Shown: positions 1 through 8,574, counted from the stretch's first letter. The stretch: 64,000 nt of DNA from Paracoccus denitrificans (GCA_003240735.1 QFNE01000006.1:62001-126000), one strand, 5' to 3'. The notes: a model not told the origin generated them from the sequence alone. Numbers and translations: made by a program.

Positions 1-231
1 CTGCGCCTTGCCGCGCATGCGGTGTCGGCGACGACCCTGCCGCCCTTCGGGTCCAGCTGGGGCGCGATGCGCGCGCAGTTGAAATCTTGGCTGGGCGACC
101 AAAGATTGCCAGCAGACGCGGTTCTGATGATCGGTGAGACCGACCACGAACGAGAGATGATGGCCGCCGCCGGATTTGCCGGTTTCCTGACCGGCCAACG
201 CTATTTCGCAGGAGATACCCATGCAGTTTGA
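1..231 (+). CDS. C-terminal fragment of a HAD-like hydrolase (partial at left edge)
   Basis: The frame is open from base 1 and stops at 229-231, so only about 76 C-terminal residues are visible. The segment VLMIGETDHEREMMAAAGF resembles the last HAD motif (hydrophobic-GD-x-x-D followed by an Ala/Gly-rich helix), with Glu in place of the usual first Asp. That suggests a HAD-superfamily phosphatase-like protein, but the nucleophile motif lies outside the window. The stop overlaps the ribB start by 11 bases, so the two are probably co-transcribed and translationally coupled. The family assignment rests on one motif and could be wrong. Confidence 0.45.
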   Translation: MRLAAHAVSATTLPPFGSSWGAMRAQLKSWLGDQRLPADAVLMIGETDHEREMMAAAGFAGFLTGQRYFAGDTHAV

Positions 232-1339
232 AGAACCCGGTCCGGTCGAGCGATCCTGGTCCGAGGCGATTTCCTCGACCGAGGAGATCATCGAGGACGC
301 GCGCAACGGACGCATGTTCATTCTGGTGGACCACGAAGGCCGGGAAAACGAAGGCGATCTGGTGATCCCCGCGCAGATGGCGACGCCTGATGCGGTCAAT
401 TTCATGGCCACGCACGGTCGCGGGCTGATCTGCCTGTCGATGCCTGCCGCGCGGATCGAGGCCTTGGGCCTGCCGATGATGAGCAATCGCAACGGCACCC
501 GCCACGAAACCGCCTTTACCCTGTCGATCGAGGCCAGGGACGGCGTCACTACGGGTATTTCTGCCCATGACCGCGCGCGGACGATTTCCGTGGCGATCGA
601 TCCGACCAAAGGCGCCAATGACATCGTGACACCGGGCCACGTCTTTCCGCTTCGCGCCCGCGAGGGCGGCGTTCTGGTCCGCGCGGGTCACACCGAGGCG
701 GCGGTCGACGTGGCACGGTTGGCCGGGCTGAACCCGTCCGGCGTCATCTGCGAGATAATGAAGGAAGACGGCACGATGGCGCGTCTTCCCGATCTTGTGG
801 CGTTCGCTCAGCGGCATCAGTTGAAGATCGGGACGATCAGCGATCTGATCGCCTATCGTCGTCGCCACGACAACCTCATCGTCGAACGTGAGCAGCGACC
901 GGTGACCTCCGTTCACGGCGGTGATTGGATGATGCGCATCTTTGCGGATGAAACACAGGGCGCGGAACACATTGTCCTGACCAAAGGCGATCTGACCACG
1001 CCAGAGCCGGTGCTTGTCCGGATGCACGCGCTGGACCCGCTGCATGACGCGCTGGGGATCTTTCGTGACAAGGCCGGCGATCTGGGCGCATCGATGCGTC
1101 TGATCGCGTCCGAAGGGCGGGGTGCCGTTGTTTTGCTGCGCGACCTGTCACCCGCGCTGCCACGCGCCGAAGATCACGCCACCCACACGCTGCGCCAATA
1201 CGGGCTGGGCGCGGAAATCCTGCTGGCGTTGGGTCTGTCCGAACTGGTGCTGCTGACGAACTCGGCACCGGTGAACGTAGTCGGCCTTGACGCATACGGG
1301 CTTTCCATCCATTCCACGCGGCCCATTCCACAGGACTGA
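221..1339 (+). CDS. ribB: 3,4-dihydroxy-2-butanone-4-phosphate synthase with degenerate GTP cyclohydrolase II-like tail
   Basis: 372 aa. The N-terminal half (about residues 15-210) is a DHBP synthase, which converts ribulose 5-phosphate to the four-carbon precursor of riboflavin. It has the acidic loop DHEGRENEGD (residues 37-46), HGRGLICLSM, and an HTEA motif near residue 160. The C-terminal half aligns in layout with GTP cyclohydrolase II (it keeps LRQYGLGAEIL and a VVGLDAYGLSI-like end). It lacks the zinc-binding cysteines and the RCDC-type motif expected of an active cyclohydrolase, so that activity must come from another gene. ribH follows after 3 bases, giving a rib-nusB operon. Confidence 0.93.
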   Translation: MQFEEPGPVERSWSEAISSTEEIIEDARNGRMFILVDHEGRENEGDLVIPAQMATPDAVNFMATHGRGLICLSMPAARIEALGLPMMSNRNGTRHETAFTLSIEARDGVTTGISAHDRARTISVAIDPTKGANDIVTPGHVFPLRAREGGVLVRAGHTEAAVDVARLAGLNPSGVICEIMKEDGTMARLPDLVAFAQRHQLKIGTISDLIAYRRRHDNLIVEREQRPVTSVHGGDWMMRIFADETQGAEHIVLTKGDLTTPEPVLVRMHALDPLHDALGIFRDKAGDLGASMRLIASEGRGAVVLLRDLSPALPRAEDHATHTLRQYGLGAEILLALGLSELVLLTNSAPVNVVGLDAYGLSIHSTRPIPQD

Positions 1340-1342
1340 ACC

Positions 1343-1888
1343 ATGGCTTCGCAAAACGACCACGCCACCCTGCCGCTGCCCAGCTTTGACCAGCCTGTGC
1401 GGCTGCTGATCGTGGTATCTCCCTACTACCGCGCCATCGCCGACGACCTGATCGCCGGCGCTCGCGCAACTGCCGAGGCTGCTGGCGCAAGCGTCGATCT
1501 GGTCGAGGTTCCCGGCGCGCTGGAAATCCCGACTGCCATCGGCATCGCGTCGCGGCAGGCGAATTACGACGGGTTCGTTGCGCTGGGCTGCGTCATCCGG
1601 GGTGAGACGACGCATTATGAGACGGTCTGCAACGACAGCTCGCGTGGTCTGACGCTTCTGGGCCTGCAAGGCGTGTGCATCGGCAACGGCATTCTGACCG
1701 TCGAGAACACTCAACAGGCCGTGGTTCGCGCAGCGCCCGATCAGCAGAACAAGGGCGGCGGCGCTGCAGCGGCGGCGTTGCACCTGATTGCCCTTCGGCG
1801 TCGCTGGCCGACCAAGCCCTTTTCCCAACCCGGCAGCCGTGATCCGATCCGGGTTGCCGGCGAACTTGATGGTGCAACCCAGGCATGA
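1343..1888 (+). CDS. ribH: 6,7-dimethyl-8-ribityllumazine synthase
   Basis: 181 aa lumazine synthase, the penultimate enzyme of riboflavin synthesis, which condenses the RibB product with the ribityl-aminouracil intermediate. Family marks are VPGALEIPTAI and ALGCVIRGETTHYE (with the catalytic-region His), followed by NDSSRGL. The protein is slightly longer than typical (about 155-160 aa) because of a C-terminal tail after residue 155. It lies 3 bases after ribB, and its stop overlaps the nusB start in an ATGA arrangement. Confidence 0.95.
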   Translation: MASQNDHATLPLPSFDQPVRLLIVVSPYYRAIADDLIAGARATAEAAGASVDLVEVPGALEIPTAIGIASRQANYDGFVALGCVIRGETTHYETVCNDSSRGLTLLGLQGVCIGNGILTVENTQQAVVRAAPDQQNKGGGAAAAALHLIALRRRWPTKPFSQPGSRDPIRVAGELDGATQA

Positions 1889-2367
1889 GTGACGCGTCCG
1901 ATTCCACCCCGAAGCCGTCGCGTCGTGAATTGTCGTCGGCCGCGCGTATCTATGCAGTGCAGGCATTGTTCCAGATGGAGGCCGCGGATCAGTCCGCAGG
2001 CCGTGTCGCCACCGAGTTTCGCAACTGGCGCATCGGCGTCGATTACGAAGAGGGAACGTCCCCTGAAGCAGACGATGTCCTGTTCGGGAATATTCTGGAA
2101 GACGCGGTGAACTGGCAGGGCCGCATCGACCAGATGACCGACCGGGCGCTGGTGGCGAAATGGCCGATCGCCCGGATCGATCCGGTCCTGCGCGCTGTCT
2201 TCCGGGCAGCGGGCGCCGAGCTGGTCGCGGGCCGTACGCCCCCTAAGGTGGTGATCAAAGAATACGTCACAGCGTCAGACGCCTTCTTTCCTGAGGGGAA
2301 AGAGGCCCGATTTGTGAATGCTGTCCTGGATCATATGGCCCGCGAATCCCGTCCCGAGGCGTTCTGA
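1885..2367 (+). CDS. nusB: Transcription antitermination factor NusB
   Basis: 160 aa all-helical NusB, which with NusE binds boxA RNA during rRNA antitermination. Support comes from the N-terminal ARIYAVQALFQME helix, the RIDPVLRAVFRAAGAEL segment, and the C-terminal VVIKEYVTASDAFFPEGKEARFVNAVLDHMAR, which is characteristic of the family. The start overlaps the ribH stop by 4 bases. The ribH-nusB pairing is common across bacteria and supports both assignments. Confidence 0.95.
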   Translation: MSDASDSTPKPSRRELSSAARIYAVQALFQMEAADQSAGRVATEFRNWRIGVDYEEGTSPEADDVLFGNILEDAVNWQGRIDQMTDRALVAKWPIARIDPVLRAVFRAAGAELVAGRTPPKVVIKEYVTASDAFFPEGKEARFVNAVLDHMARESRPEAF

Positions 2368-2825
2368 TCGGTTATGATGACATCGGGGGGCCGCTTCGCC
2401 CCCCCTGCAACGTGTTCCGGCGGTTCCGCTTTTCTTAGCCATATCGCCATGAACAAACTCCTGCCGAGGCGTGTGAGTTTTGCAACATCAAGGGGTGCGT
2501 TTCGACCGTTTCACATAAATGTTGTGATTTACTGTCATCACTTGGTCCGATTTGCCATCTCTGGCTAACGATATCGGCCGCTGCGGTAAGATACCGTTTT
2601 ACAACGATTTAAGCCTGTTAAACCGCAGTCACGCGTCGTTTCATGTTGAAACAATACAGCGGCTTGAAACGATATCAGCAAGTTCCCTTACGGGTAATGA
2701 CGTTTTCGTGATAACCAGCAGGTATCGCGGCCTTCTTCCCCCCGTCGGCCCACCGTCCTAGATCAGTCGGGCAAGCGGCCGAAGTGTTAGTGCATCGCGG
2801 TCGAAGGAACGAAAGGATGAACCTT
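2368..2825. other. Long intergenic region before the outer-membrane protein gene
   Basis: About 460 bases without a convincing gene. Two short open frames here have no protein-like composition. The region presumably holds the promoter and 5' leader of the following strongly codon-biased gene, but no clear promoter boxes or structured RNA could be identified by eye. Confidence 0.5.
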
Positions 2826-3737
2826 ATGAAAAAAGTTGCGATCCTGGCGGGTGCAACCGCCATCGCCGCAGGCCTGACCGCCCCGGCTTTTGCTCAGCAA
2901 GAGTTCGCCACCGGCGCTAACGCTGTTGGCATCTCGTCGATCAACACCGGCATCACCGACGTGCAGGACGACGTGCGTGACGACTTCGCACGTTCGGAAG
3001 ACGCGCGCCGTTTTGGCCCGGGTGAGATGAACCAAGGTCTGTTCGGTTCGGTCGCACTGACCTACACCGGCCGCACCGGCAACGTTGAAAACCATGACTT
3101 CGCTCTGGCTGGTCGTCTGTCGCACAACGCTGGTCAGTTCGCTCAGTCGGTTGGCATCTTGCTGGAATACGGCGAAGACAATGCTGGCAACAAAGACACC
3201 GAGAAAACCTCGGTCATCTATGACGGCCAGTACTACTTCAACGACCAGGTCTATGCCTTCGCCCTCGGCCGTCTGACGACCGATGGTCTGGCAACCGATC
3301 CTGCGTACGAAAATGCCAACAACAACCTGAAGCGTGATGCGTTCTTCGGCGTTGGTCCTGGTTACCGGATCATCAACAACGAAACCACCGCATGGCGTGT
3401 TCAAGCCGGTGTTGGTATCCGTTACACGCAGCAAGTTGACTTCGTCACCGACGCTGACGGTAACCGTACCAACGACTACAGCCTGAACTCCAACACGGAC
3501 ACGGCGTACATCATCTCGTCGCGTGCGTACCACAAGTTCAACGATCAGTTCTTCCTGACGAACGACACCGACTATCTGACCTCGGACGTCAACGACACGA
3601 TCACCAACGAACTGGGTCTGAACTTCAAGATGTCGGACGCTTTCGCGACCCGCATCTCGTACAAGACCGAATACGTCTCGGATCGTAAGATCCGCACCGA
3701 CAACACCCTGGGTGTGTCGCTGGTCTACGGCTTCTAA
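2826..3737 (+). CDS. Outer-membrane beta-barrel protein (DUF481/YdiY-like)
   Basis: 303 aa with a clear signal peptide (MKKVAILAGATAIAAGLTAP..AFAQQ). The ATG at 2826 is chosen because AAGGA lies 8 bases upstream; an ATG at 2817 has no room for a ribosome site. The mature part is built of alternating hydrophilic/aromatic strands and ends in Tyr-Gly-Phe, the terminal aromatic signature of barrels recognised by the BAM complex. Layout resembles DUF481 'salt-induced outer membrane protein' relatives. Codons are strongly biased (CGT, GGT, GTT, CTG), unlike the neighbours, which indicates high expression. It is followed by a strong terminator. Confidence 0.75.
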   Translation: MKKVAILAGATAIAAGLTAPAFAQQEFATGANAVGISSINTGITDVQDDVRDDFARSEDARRFGPGEMNQGLFGSVALTYTGRTGNVENHDFALAGRLSHNAGQFAQSVGILLEYGEDNAGNKDTEKTSVIYDGQYYFNDQVYAFALGRLTTDGLATDPAYENANNNLKRDAFFGVGPGYRIINNETTAWRVQAGVGIRYTQQVDFVTDADGNRTNDYSLNSNTDTAYIISSRAYHKFNDQFFLTNDTDYLTSDVNDTITNELGLNFKMSDAFATRISYKTEYVSDRKIRTDNTLGVSLVYGF

Positions 3738-3767
3738 TCCTTTTCCCTGGATTGAAGTCTCTCTGGG

Positions 3768-3796
3768 AAGGGGTGGTCGAAAGACCGCCCCTTTTT
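3768..3796 (+). terminator. Rho-independent terminator of the outer-membrane protein gene
   Basis: A 10-bp stem (AGGGGTGGTC / GACCGCCCCT with a G-T pair) closed by a GAAA loop and followed by a run of T. It sits about 30 bases after the stop codon. Confidence 0.85.
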
Positions 3797-4085
3797 CGTT
3801 GTGCAATCGCGATCCGAAGCGTCGAGCATCAGCCGCAGTATCATTGCAATGTCGGGGAAGGGGTGGCAGGAACCGCAGCAACCGTGACAGCGCTAGAATC
3901 CCCGAAAGCCTGGATTTCCAGGTGGGCGCCGGATAGCCGGACCAGGGCCCGGTCAGAGCCAGCCCCCTCGGGTGACTTATAGGCCAGTGGGAAAAAAGGC
4001 CGTCACGAGAAGAGCAGAAACCCGCCAAGACGACAGATAAGTCCACACCCGGCGCCTGACAAGAGGCGCCAAAGCCTTGCGAAAT

Positions 4086-4100
4086 GTTCTTGGTGCGTTC
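4086..4100 (+). promoter_or_regulatory. LexA (SOS) box upstream of mmcB
   Basis: Exact alphaproteobacterial LexA site GTTC-TTGGTGC-GTTC, ending 11 bases before the mmcB start codon. This spacing puts the repressor over the transcription or translation start region. Confidence 0.85.
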
Positions 4101-4111
4101 ATGTAGGCGAC

Positions 4112-4564
4112 ATGGACGAGATACTTCCCAACCTTCCCGGTCAACGCCTGCAGCGCGGGGTGGCGCGGTTGCTTGGCACGATGGGCCATGCCCCGCTGCT
4201 GGAATTCGTGCCGTCGCCGGGACTGCGCGTCGACGTCATTTCTGTGTCGGACAAAGGCGAAATCTGGATCGTCGAGTGTAAAAGCTGCCGTGCCGATTTC
4301 GTCGGCGATCAGAAATGGCAGGGCTATCTGGAATGGTGTGACCGGTTCTTTTGGGCGACCGACTGCGATTTTCCGCCGGGTCTTTTGCCGGATGACAGCG
4401 GGCTGTTCGTGGCGGATGCCTGGGGCGCAGAAATGGTGCGCATGGCGCCCGAAACCCGTCTGGCGGCCGCGCGGCGCCAACGCATCCTTCGCGACATTGC
4501 GCGGGTGGCCAGCCGTCGCCTGATGCGGGCCAGCGACCCGCAGGGGTTTTGCGACTTCGTCTAG
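4112..4564 (+). CDS. mmcB: MmcB-family DNA repair protein (PD-(D/E)XK nuclease fold)
   Basis: 150 aa. RVDVISVSDKGEIWIVECKS carries the D...ExK signature of a PD-(D/E)XK nuclease fold. The following DFVGDQKWQGYLEWCDRFFWA is the conserved body of the MmcB family, whose Caulobacter member protects against mitomycin C. An exact LexA box lies just upstream, so it is expected to be SOS-inducible. Its stop overlaps the end of the convergent udgX gene by 4 bases. No signal peptide; a cytoplasmic role in DNA damage tolerance is inferred from the family. Confidence 0.88.
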   Translation: MDEILPNLPGQRLQRGVARLLGTMGHAPLLEFVPSPGLRVDVISVSDKGEIWIVECKSCRADFVGDQKWQGYLEWCDRFFWATDCDFPPGLLPDDSGLFVADAWGAEMVRMAPETRLAAARRQRILRDIARVASRRLMRASDPQGFCDFV

Positions 4565-5979
4565 GCTGCCAGAATTTCATTGGCCAGCCGCAGGTCATCC
4601 AGCAATTCCTGCCGCGCGGCGGGCCCCGCATCCCGACTGCGCAGGATAAAGCTGGGGTGCCATGACACCAGCACAGGCCTGCCGTCGCGGTCATGTTCCA
4701 GTTTGCCGCGCCGCGCCCGCAACCCGGTGCCGTTGCCGGTCAGCGCATAAGCCGCCGAGGCACCCAGCGCGACCGTCAGCTTGGGCGCGACGAAACGGCG
4801 TTCCAGATCCAGCCACCAGCGGCAATGCTCGATCTCGGACCGGTCCGGGTTCTGGTGCAGGCGACGCTTGGCCGTAGGTTTGAATTTGAAATGCTTGACC
4901 GCGTTGGTCATCCACACGGGACCGGTCCCCGCCTCGGCCATGATGCCGCGCAAAAGCTGTCCGGCCGGACCGACGAAGGGCTGGCCCTGCAGATCTTCCT
5001 GATCACCGGGCTGCTCACCAACCAACATCAATGGGGCGGTCGGATCGCCGTCGCCCCAAACTGTCTGGGTGGCCGCTTCGCACAAATGGCACCGGGTACA
5101 GACCCGGGCCGCGTCGTGCGCCTCGGACATGGTTTCGGGCATGTCAGGCATCGGGGCAGGGGCCAGTCGGTCCAGAATACGCGCGGCCCGGGCTGGGGCG
5201 ATGGTGGGCATCGCCGCCTGCATCGCCGCGACTCGCGCCTGTGCGCCCGCCAGCATCGACGGAATCAGACGCGTCTCTGGCAGGTTCTTCCAATATTTCA
5301 GCGGCATTTCCGACCGCATTGCCTGCGTCTTGACGCGGGCCGGATTGAAGATGTTGGCGAAGTAGGTCGACCAAAGCGCCTCGGACGCGTCATCGGGCAG
5401 ATCGGGGCGCGGGGCAGGATGCGCATAGGTCAACTGGCCCCCCGCGAACCGCGCCGTGCCTTGCGGCGTCGCGATCATCCAGTCCATGTCACCAAAACGT
5501 TTGGCAAAGAACGGGGTCGCCGCCTCAAGGATGTAGTTGTCAGGTTCGAACCACGCGCCGAATGCACGCCGATTACCAGCCGGAGGCAGCTCTCGGAACC
5601 GGACAAAGGCATGCATCTTGTGGATATCGCGCCGCACGGCCTTGGCGAACTGGTCCAGCTGACGCATCAGCGGATCGGCGGGGTTCGTCGCTGCGCGGCG
5701 GTCGGACTGGTGGCGATGGACGGCGGCATAGGCAAGCGCCGGCGCGCTTGGGTCACGGTGACACAGTGCCGTCTGGACCGTTTGCAACAATGGTTTTGCG
5801 ATTACTACCGGATGCGGGCCGTCCGCTTGCGGGACAAGTGATGCCGAAAAAAGCCCCACGTCGGTCTGATCGCGGGACCATTCAATGTCAGACGCCGATA
5901 TATTGTGGCTTGCCAGACGACGTGCAGCATCGCGCCAGACCTGGGCGAAGCCGAAGTCGGGCAGATCGACCCGGTACAT
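4561..5979 (-). CDS. udgX: UdgX-family uracil-DNA binding protein fused to an N-terminal DUF4130 domain
   Basis: 472 aa. Residues about 90-250 resemble the DUF4130 domain often paired with radical-SAM/UDG systems. The C-terminal half is a family-4-like uracil-DNA glycosylase domain with GEQPGDQEDLQGQPFVGPAG, TNAVKHFKF, the KRRLH loop, and SWHPSFILRS. The Cys residues in CTRCHLC and later EHCRW fit a 4Fe-4S site. The KRRxH loop is the hallmark of UdgX, whose His forms a covalent link to the abasic sugar after uracil release. The start is set by a TGATG overlap with the upstream radical-SAM gene. The longer open frame upstream has no start site that fits the family. SOS control is expected from the box at 7211. 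Confidence 0.9.
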   Translation of the reverse strand: MYRVDLPDFGFAQVWRDAARRLASHNISASDIEWSRDQTDVGLFSASLVPQADGPHPVVIAKPLLQTVQTALCHRDPSAPALAYAAVHRHQSDRRAATNPADPLMRQLDQFAKAVRRDIHKMHAFVRFRELPPAGNRRAFGAWFEPDNYILEAATPFFAKRFGDMDWMIATPQGTARFAGGQLTYAHPAPRPDLPDDASEALWSTYFANIFNPARVKTQAMRSEMPLKYWKNLPETRLIPSMLAGAQARVAAMQAAMPTIAPARAARILDRLAPAPMPDMPETMSEAHDAARVCTRCHLCEAATQTVWGDGDPTAPLMLVGEQPGDQEDLQGQPFVGPAGQLLRGIMAEAGTGPVWMTNAVKHFKFKPTAKRRLHQNPDRSEIEHCRWWLDLERRFVAPKLTVALGASAAYALTGNGTGLRARRGKLEHDRDGRPVLVSWHPSFILRSRDAGPAARQELLDDLRLANEILAA

Positions 5980-7208
5980 CAGAACAGCGACATCTGCTCG
6001 GGCGCGGGGGCGAACTTGGCGCGCAGGTTGTCGCTGTCGGTGGTGGCCCCGGGATGCCAGTCGGGAAGCTGGACAAAATGTCGCGCCTTGGACATGCCTG
6101 CCCCGATCCGCAACAGGTCGGCATAACGCACGCTGCCAGATCGACGCGCGGCGATGATGCGGTCCACCGTCCGCGTCCCGAACCCCGGCACCCGCAGCAG
6201 CCAATCCCGCGACGCGCGATTCACGTCCAGCGGAAAAGACGCGCGGTTGGCCAAAGCCCAAGCCAGCTTGGGATCGACCGCCAGATCAAGATTACCCGAC
6301 GGCGCAGCGCCTGCAATTTCGTCAGCTTGAAATCCGTAGAAACGCATCAGCCAGTCGGCCTGATAAAGCCGGTGTTCGCGCATCAAAGGCGGCCGGATCA
6401 ACGGCAGGGCCGCAGTCGCGTCCGGGATCGGGCTGAACGCGGAGTAATAGACCCGCTTCAATGCGTAACCGGAATAAAGCCGTGCCGACGTCGTCAGGAT
6501 CTGCGCGTCGTTCGTGGCATCGGCACCGACGATCATCTGCGTCGACTGTCCAGCCGGCGCAAAGCGCGCGGGGCGCTTGCCGGTAAACGACTTCTCTCGG
6601 CTCGCCTCACGTTGCAGGCGGACGTCGGCCATGGCGGTGCGGATGGTTTCCGGCTTTTTCTGCGGGGCAAACTGGCGGACGCTGTCATCGCGTGGCAGCT
6701 CGATGTTGATAGACAGCCGGTCGGCGTATCGGCCCGCCTGTTCGATCAGCTCGGGCGATGCCTCGGGGATCGACTTCAGGTGGATGTAGCCTTTGAACTG
6801 ATGCTCCTCGCGCAGCATCTTCGCGATGCGCACCATGTCGGCCATCGTATCGTCCGGGCTTTTGATAATCCCCGACGACAGAAAAAGCCCTTCGATATAG
6901 TTGCGGCGAAAGAATTCCAGCGTCAAGGTCACGACCTCTTCGGGCGAGAACCGGGCGCGTTCAACCTGCGATGACACGCGATTGATGCAATACGCGCAAT
7001 CAAAGATGCAGAAGTTTGTCATCAGAATTTTCAGCAGACTGACGCAACGCCCGTCCGGGGTATAGGCGTGACAAATCCCCGTCCCGCCCGCGCTGCCCAA
7101 ACCGCCTGACTTGGAATCGCGCCGATCCGTCCCACTGGATGCGCAGGACGCGTCGTATTTTGCCGCGTCGGCTAGAATCGCCAACTTCTGCTGAAGGGTC
7201 TTCGCCAT
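5979..7208 (-). CDS. Putative DNA modification/repair radical SAM protein (UdgX-linked)
   Basis: 409 aa. The cluster CIFDCAYC (C-x3-C-x2-C) binds the radical-SAM iron-sulfur centre and is preceded by LLKILMTNFC. A C-terminal helix-hairpin-helix-like stretch (LLRVPGFGTRTVDRIIAARR) suggests DNA binding. This family is nearly always encoded next to a UDG-like protein, as here, and its substrate is not established. It is the first gene of a two-gene operon with udgX (TGATG overlap) and has an exact LexA box immediately before its start codon. Confidence 0.88.
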   Translation of the reverse strand: MAKTLQQKLAILADAAKYDASCASSGTDRRDSKSGGLGSAGGTGICHAYTPDGRCVSLLKILMTNFCIFDCAYCINRVSSQVERARFSPEEVVTLTLEFFRRNYIEGLFLSSGIIKSPDDTMADMVRIAKMLREEHQFKGYIHLKSIPEASPELIEQAGRYADRLSINIELPRDDSVRQFAPQKKPETIRTAMADVRLQREASREKSFTGKRPARFAPAGQSTQMIVGADATNDAQILTTSARLYSGYALKRVYYSAFSPIPDATAALPLIRPPLMREHRLYQADWLMRFYGFQADEIAGAAPSGNLDLAVDPKLAWALANRASFPLDVNRASRDWLLRVPGFGTRTVDRIIAARRSGSVRYADLLRIGAGMSKARHFVQLPDWHPGATTDSDNLRAKFAPAPEQMSLF

Positions 7209-7210
7209 AC

Positions 7211-7225
7211 GAACAAATTATGAAC
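7211..7225 (-). promoter_or_regulatory. LexA (SOS) box upstream of the radical SAM-udgX operon
   Basis: Exact site GAAC-AAATTAT-GAAC, starting 3 bases from the radical-SAM start codon. On the coding strand it reads GTTC-ATAATTT-GTTC. Together with the mmcB and lexA boxes it is the third perfect match in the first 15 kb. Confidence 0.85.
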
Positions 7226-7257
7226 AACCGGCCCTGATGTAAAGGCTGGCCGTTGCG

Positions 7258-8574
7258 TCAGACGCCCAATCTGTCGCGTAGAGAATACCAACTCATCCCC
7301 GCGACAAGCAGCGGCCATCGTAGCGCCGCGCCACCGGGAAAGCGTGGCTGGGGCAGGGCGGCCATAGTATCAAATCCGTCGTCCTGACCCATCACCGCCA
7401 AGGCCATCTGCCGTCCGGCCAGATTGGCCAGTGCGACCCCATGGCCGGAATATCCGCTGGCCGATAGACATTTCGGCGCCGGTCGAGTGAAACACGGCAT
7501 CCGGTTCATCGTGATCGCCAGCGTGCCACCCCAGGCATAGTCGATTTGCACGTCCTGCAACTGCGGATAGACCTGCAGCATCGGTTTGCGCACCTTGGCA
7601 GCGATATCGGCCGGGAACCGATAGCCAAGATTTTCCCCGCCTCCGAACACCAGCCGCCTGTCATCCGACAGCCGCCAGTAGTTCACGACGAACTTGGTGT
7701 CATGGACGGCGATGTTCTGCGCCAGCACACCCTCTGCACGATCCCCCAGCGGCTCGGTCGCGACGACGAAGTTGTTGATCGGCATGACCTTGGCCGAAAC
7801 TGACGGCTCCAGCGCACCCATATATCCGTTCGTCGCCAGCAGAACGTGGTCCGCGACCACCTCTGCGCCCGCCGTGCGCACGGTCGATGGCTGGCCCGCG
7901 CGTTCCGCATGGGTGATGCCGGTGACAAGACTGCCCTCGTGGATGCTGGCGCCGGCATTCGTGGCCAAGCGCGCCAACCCGAGTACCAGCGCCAAGGGAT
8001 CCAGATGTCCTGACCCACGGTCGATGTCGCCACCCAGATACGCGGGCGATCCGACGAGCGCGCGAAACCGGGTCTGGTCCAGCGCCTCGATCCGGTCATA
8101 GGCATAGTCGCGGACCAGACGCTCGGCGTTCTGCCGTGCGTGCGCGACCTCTGCCTGCGTGCGGGCGGCGTGGGCGATACCGGCGTGAAACGCGACGCCC
8201 ACTTCGGTGGCATAGGTGCGGGTCAGCGCCTTGGCATCCTCGGCCATGTCCCACAAGGCGTGGGTGCGCATCTTGCCGACCATCGCCTCAAGCTCGTCGA
8301 CCTCCAGGCGCTGGCCCGACCCGACCTGCCCCCCGTTGCGACCGGACGCGCCAAATCCGACCCGCTGCGCCTCTAGCACCACGACGCTGCGACCGGCGCG
8401 CGCCAAGGTGAGCGCGGCGGAAAGACCGGTATAACCAGCGCCGACCACCACCACATCCGCGCGGACGCGTCCTTGCAGCGGCGGGAATGGCGCAAGCTCG
8501 GTGTTCTGCGCGGCGTAAAGGCTGGGCGGGTACGCGCCCGCCTTGTCGTTGGCAAAAAGCAGGTTCAGGGCCAA
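7258..8574 (-). CDS. FAD-dependent amine oxidoreductase (gamma-glutamylputrescine oxidase-like)
   Basis: 438 aa of the DAO/PuuB type. The N-terminal Rossmann motif VVVVGAGYTGLSAALTLARAG (residues about 41-61) is followed by GFGASGRNGGQVGSGQR, the FAD-contacting segment typical of gamma-glutamylputrescine oxidase relatives. It is the last gene of a four-gene run with a PuuA-like enzyme directly upstream (13 bases). It would oxidise the gamma-glutamylated amine made by that enzyme, releasing an aldehyde. The exact amine (putrescine or another) cannot be read from sequence. Confidence 0.82.
   Translation of the reverse strand: MALNLLFANDKAGAYPPSLYAAQNTELAPFPPLQGRVRADVVVVGAGYTGLSAALTLARAGRSVVVLEAQRVGFGASGRNGGQVGSGQRLEVDELEAMVGKMRTHALWDMAEDAKALTRTYATEVGVAFHAGIAHAARTQAEVAHARQNAERLVRDYAYDRIEALDQTRFRALVGSPAYLGGDIDRGSGHLDPLALVLGLARLATNAGASIHEGSLVTGITHAERAGQPSTVRTAGAEVVADHVLLATNGYMGALEPSVSAKVMPINNFVVATEPLGDRAEGVLAQNIAVHDTKFVVNYWRLSDDRRLVFGGGENLGYRFPADIAAKVRKPMLQVYPQLQDVQIDYAWGGTLAITMNRMPCFTRPAPKCLSASGYSGHGVALANLAGRQMALAVMGQDDGFDTMAALPQPRFPGGAALRWPLLVAGMSWYSLRDRLGV

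Noticed and set aside
2374..2761. Two short open frames in the nusB-outer membrane protein gap
   Set aside because: Low-complexity composition, no ribosome site and no family resemblance.
2787..4046. Long minus-strand open frame antisense to the outer-membrane protein gene
   Set aside because: A mirror of the strongly codon-biased plus-strand gene; translation lacks domain features.
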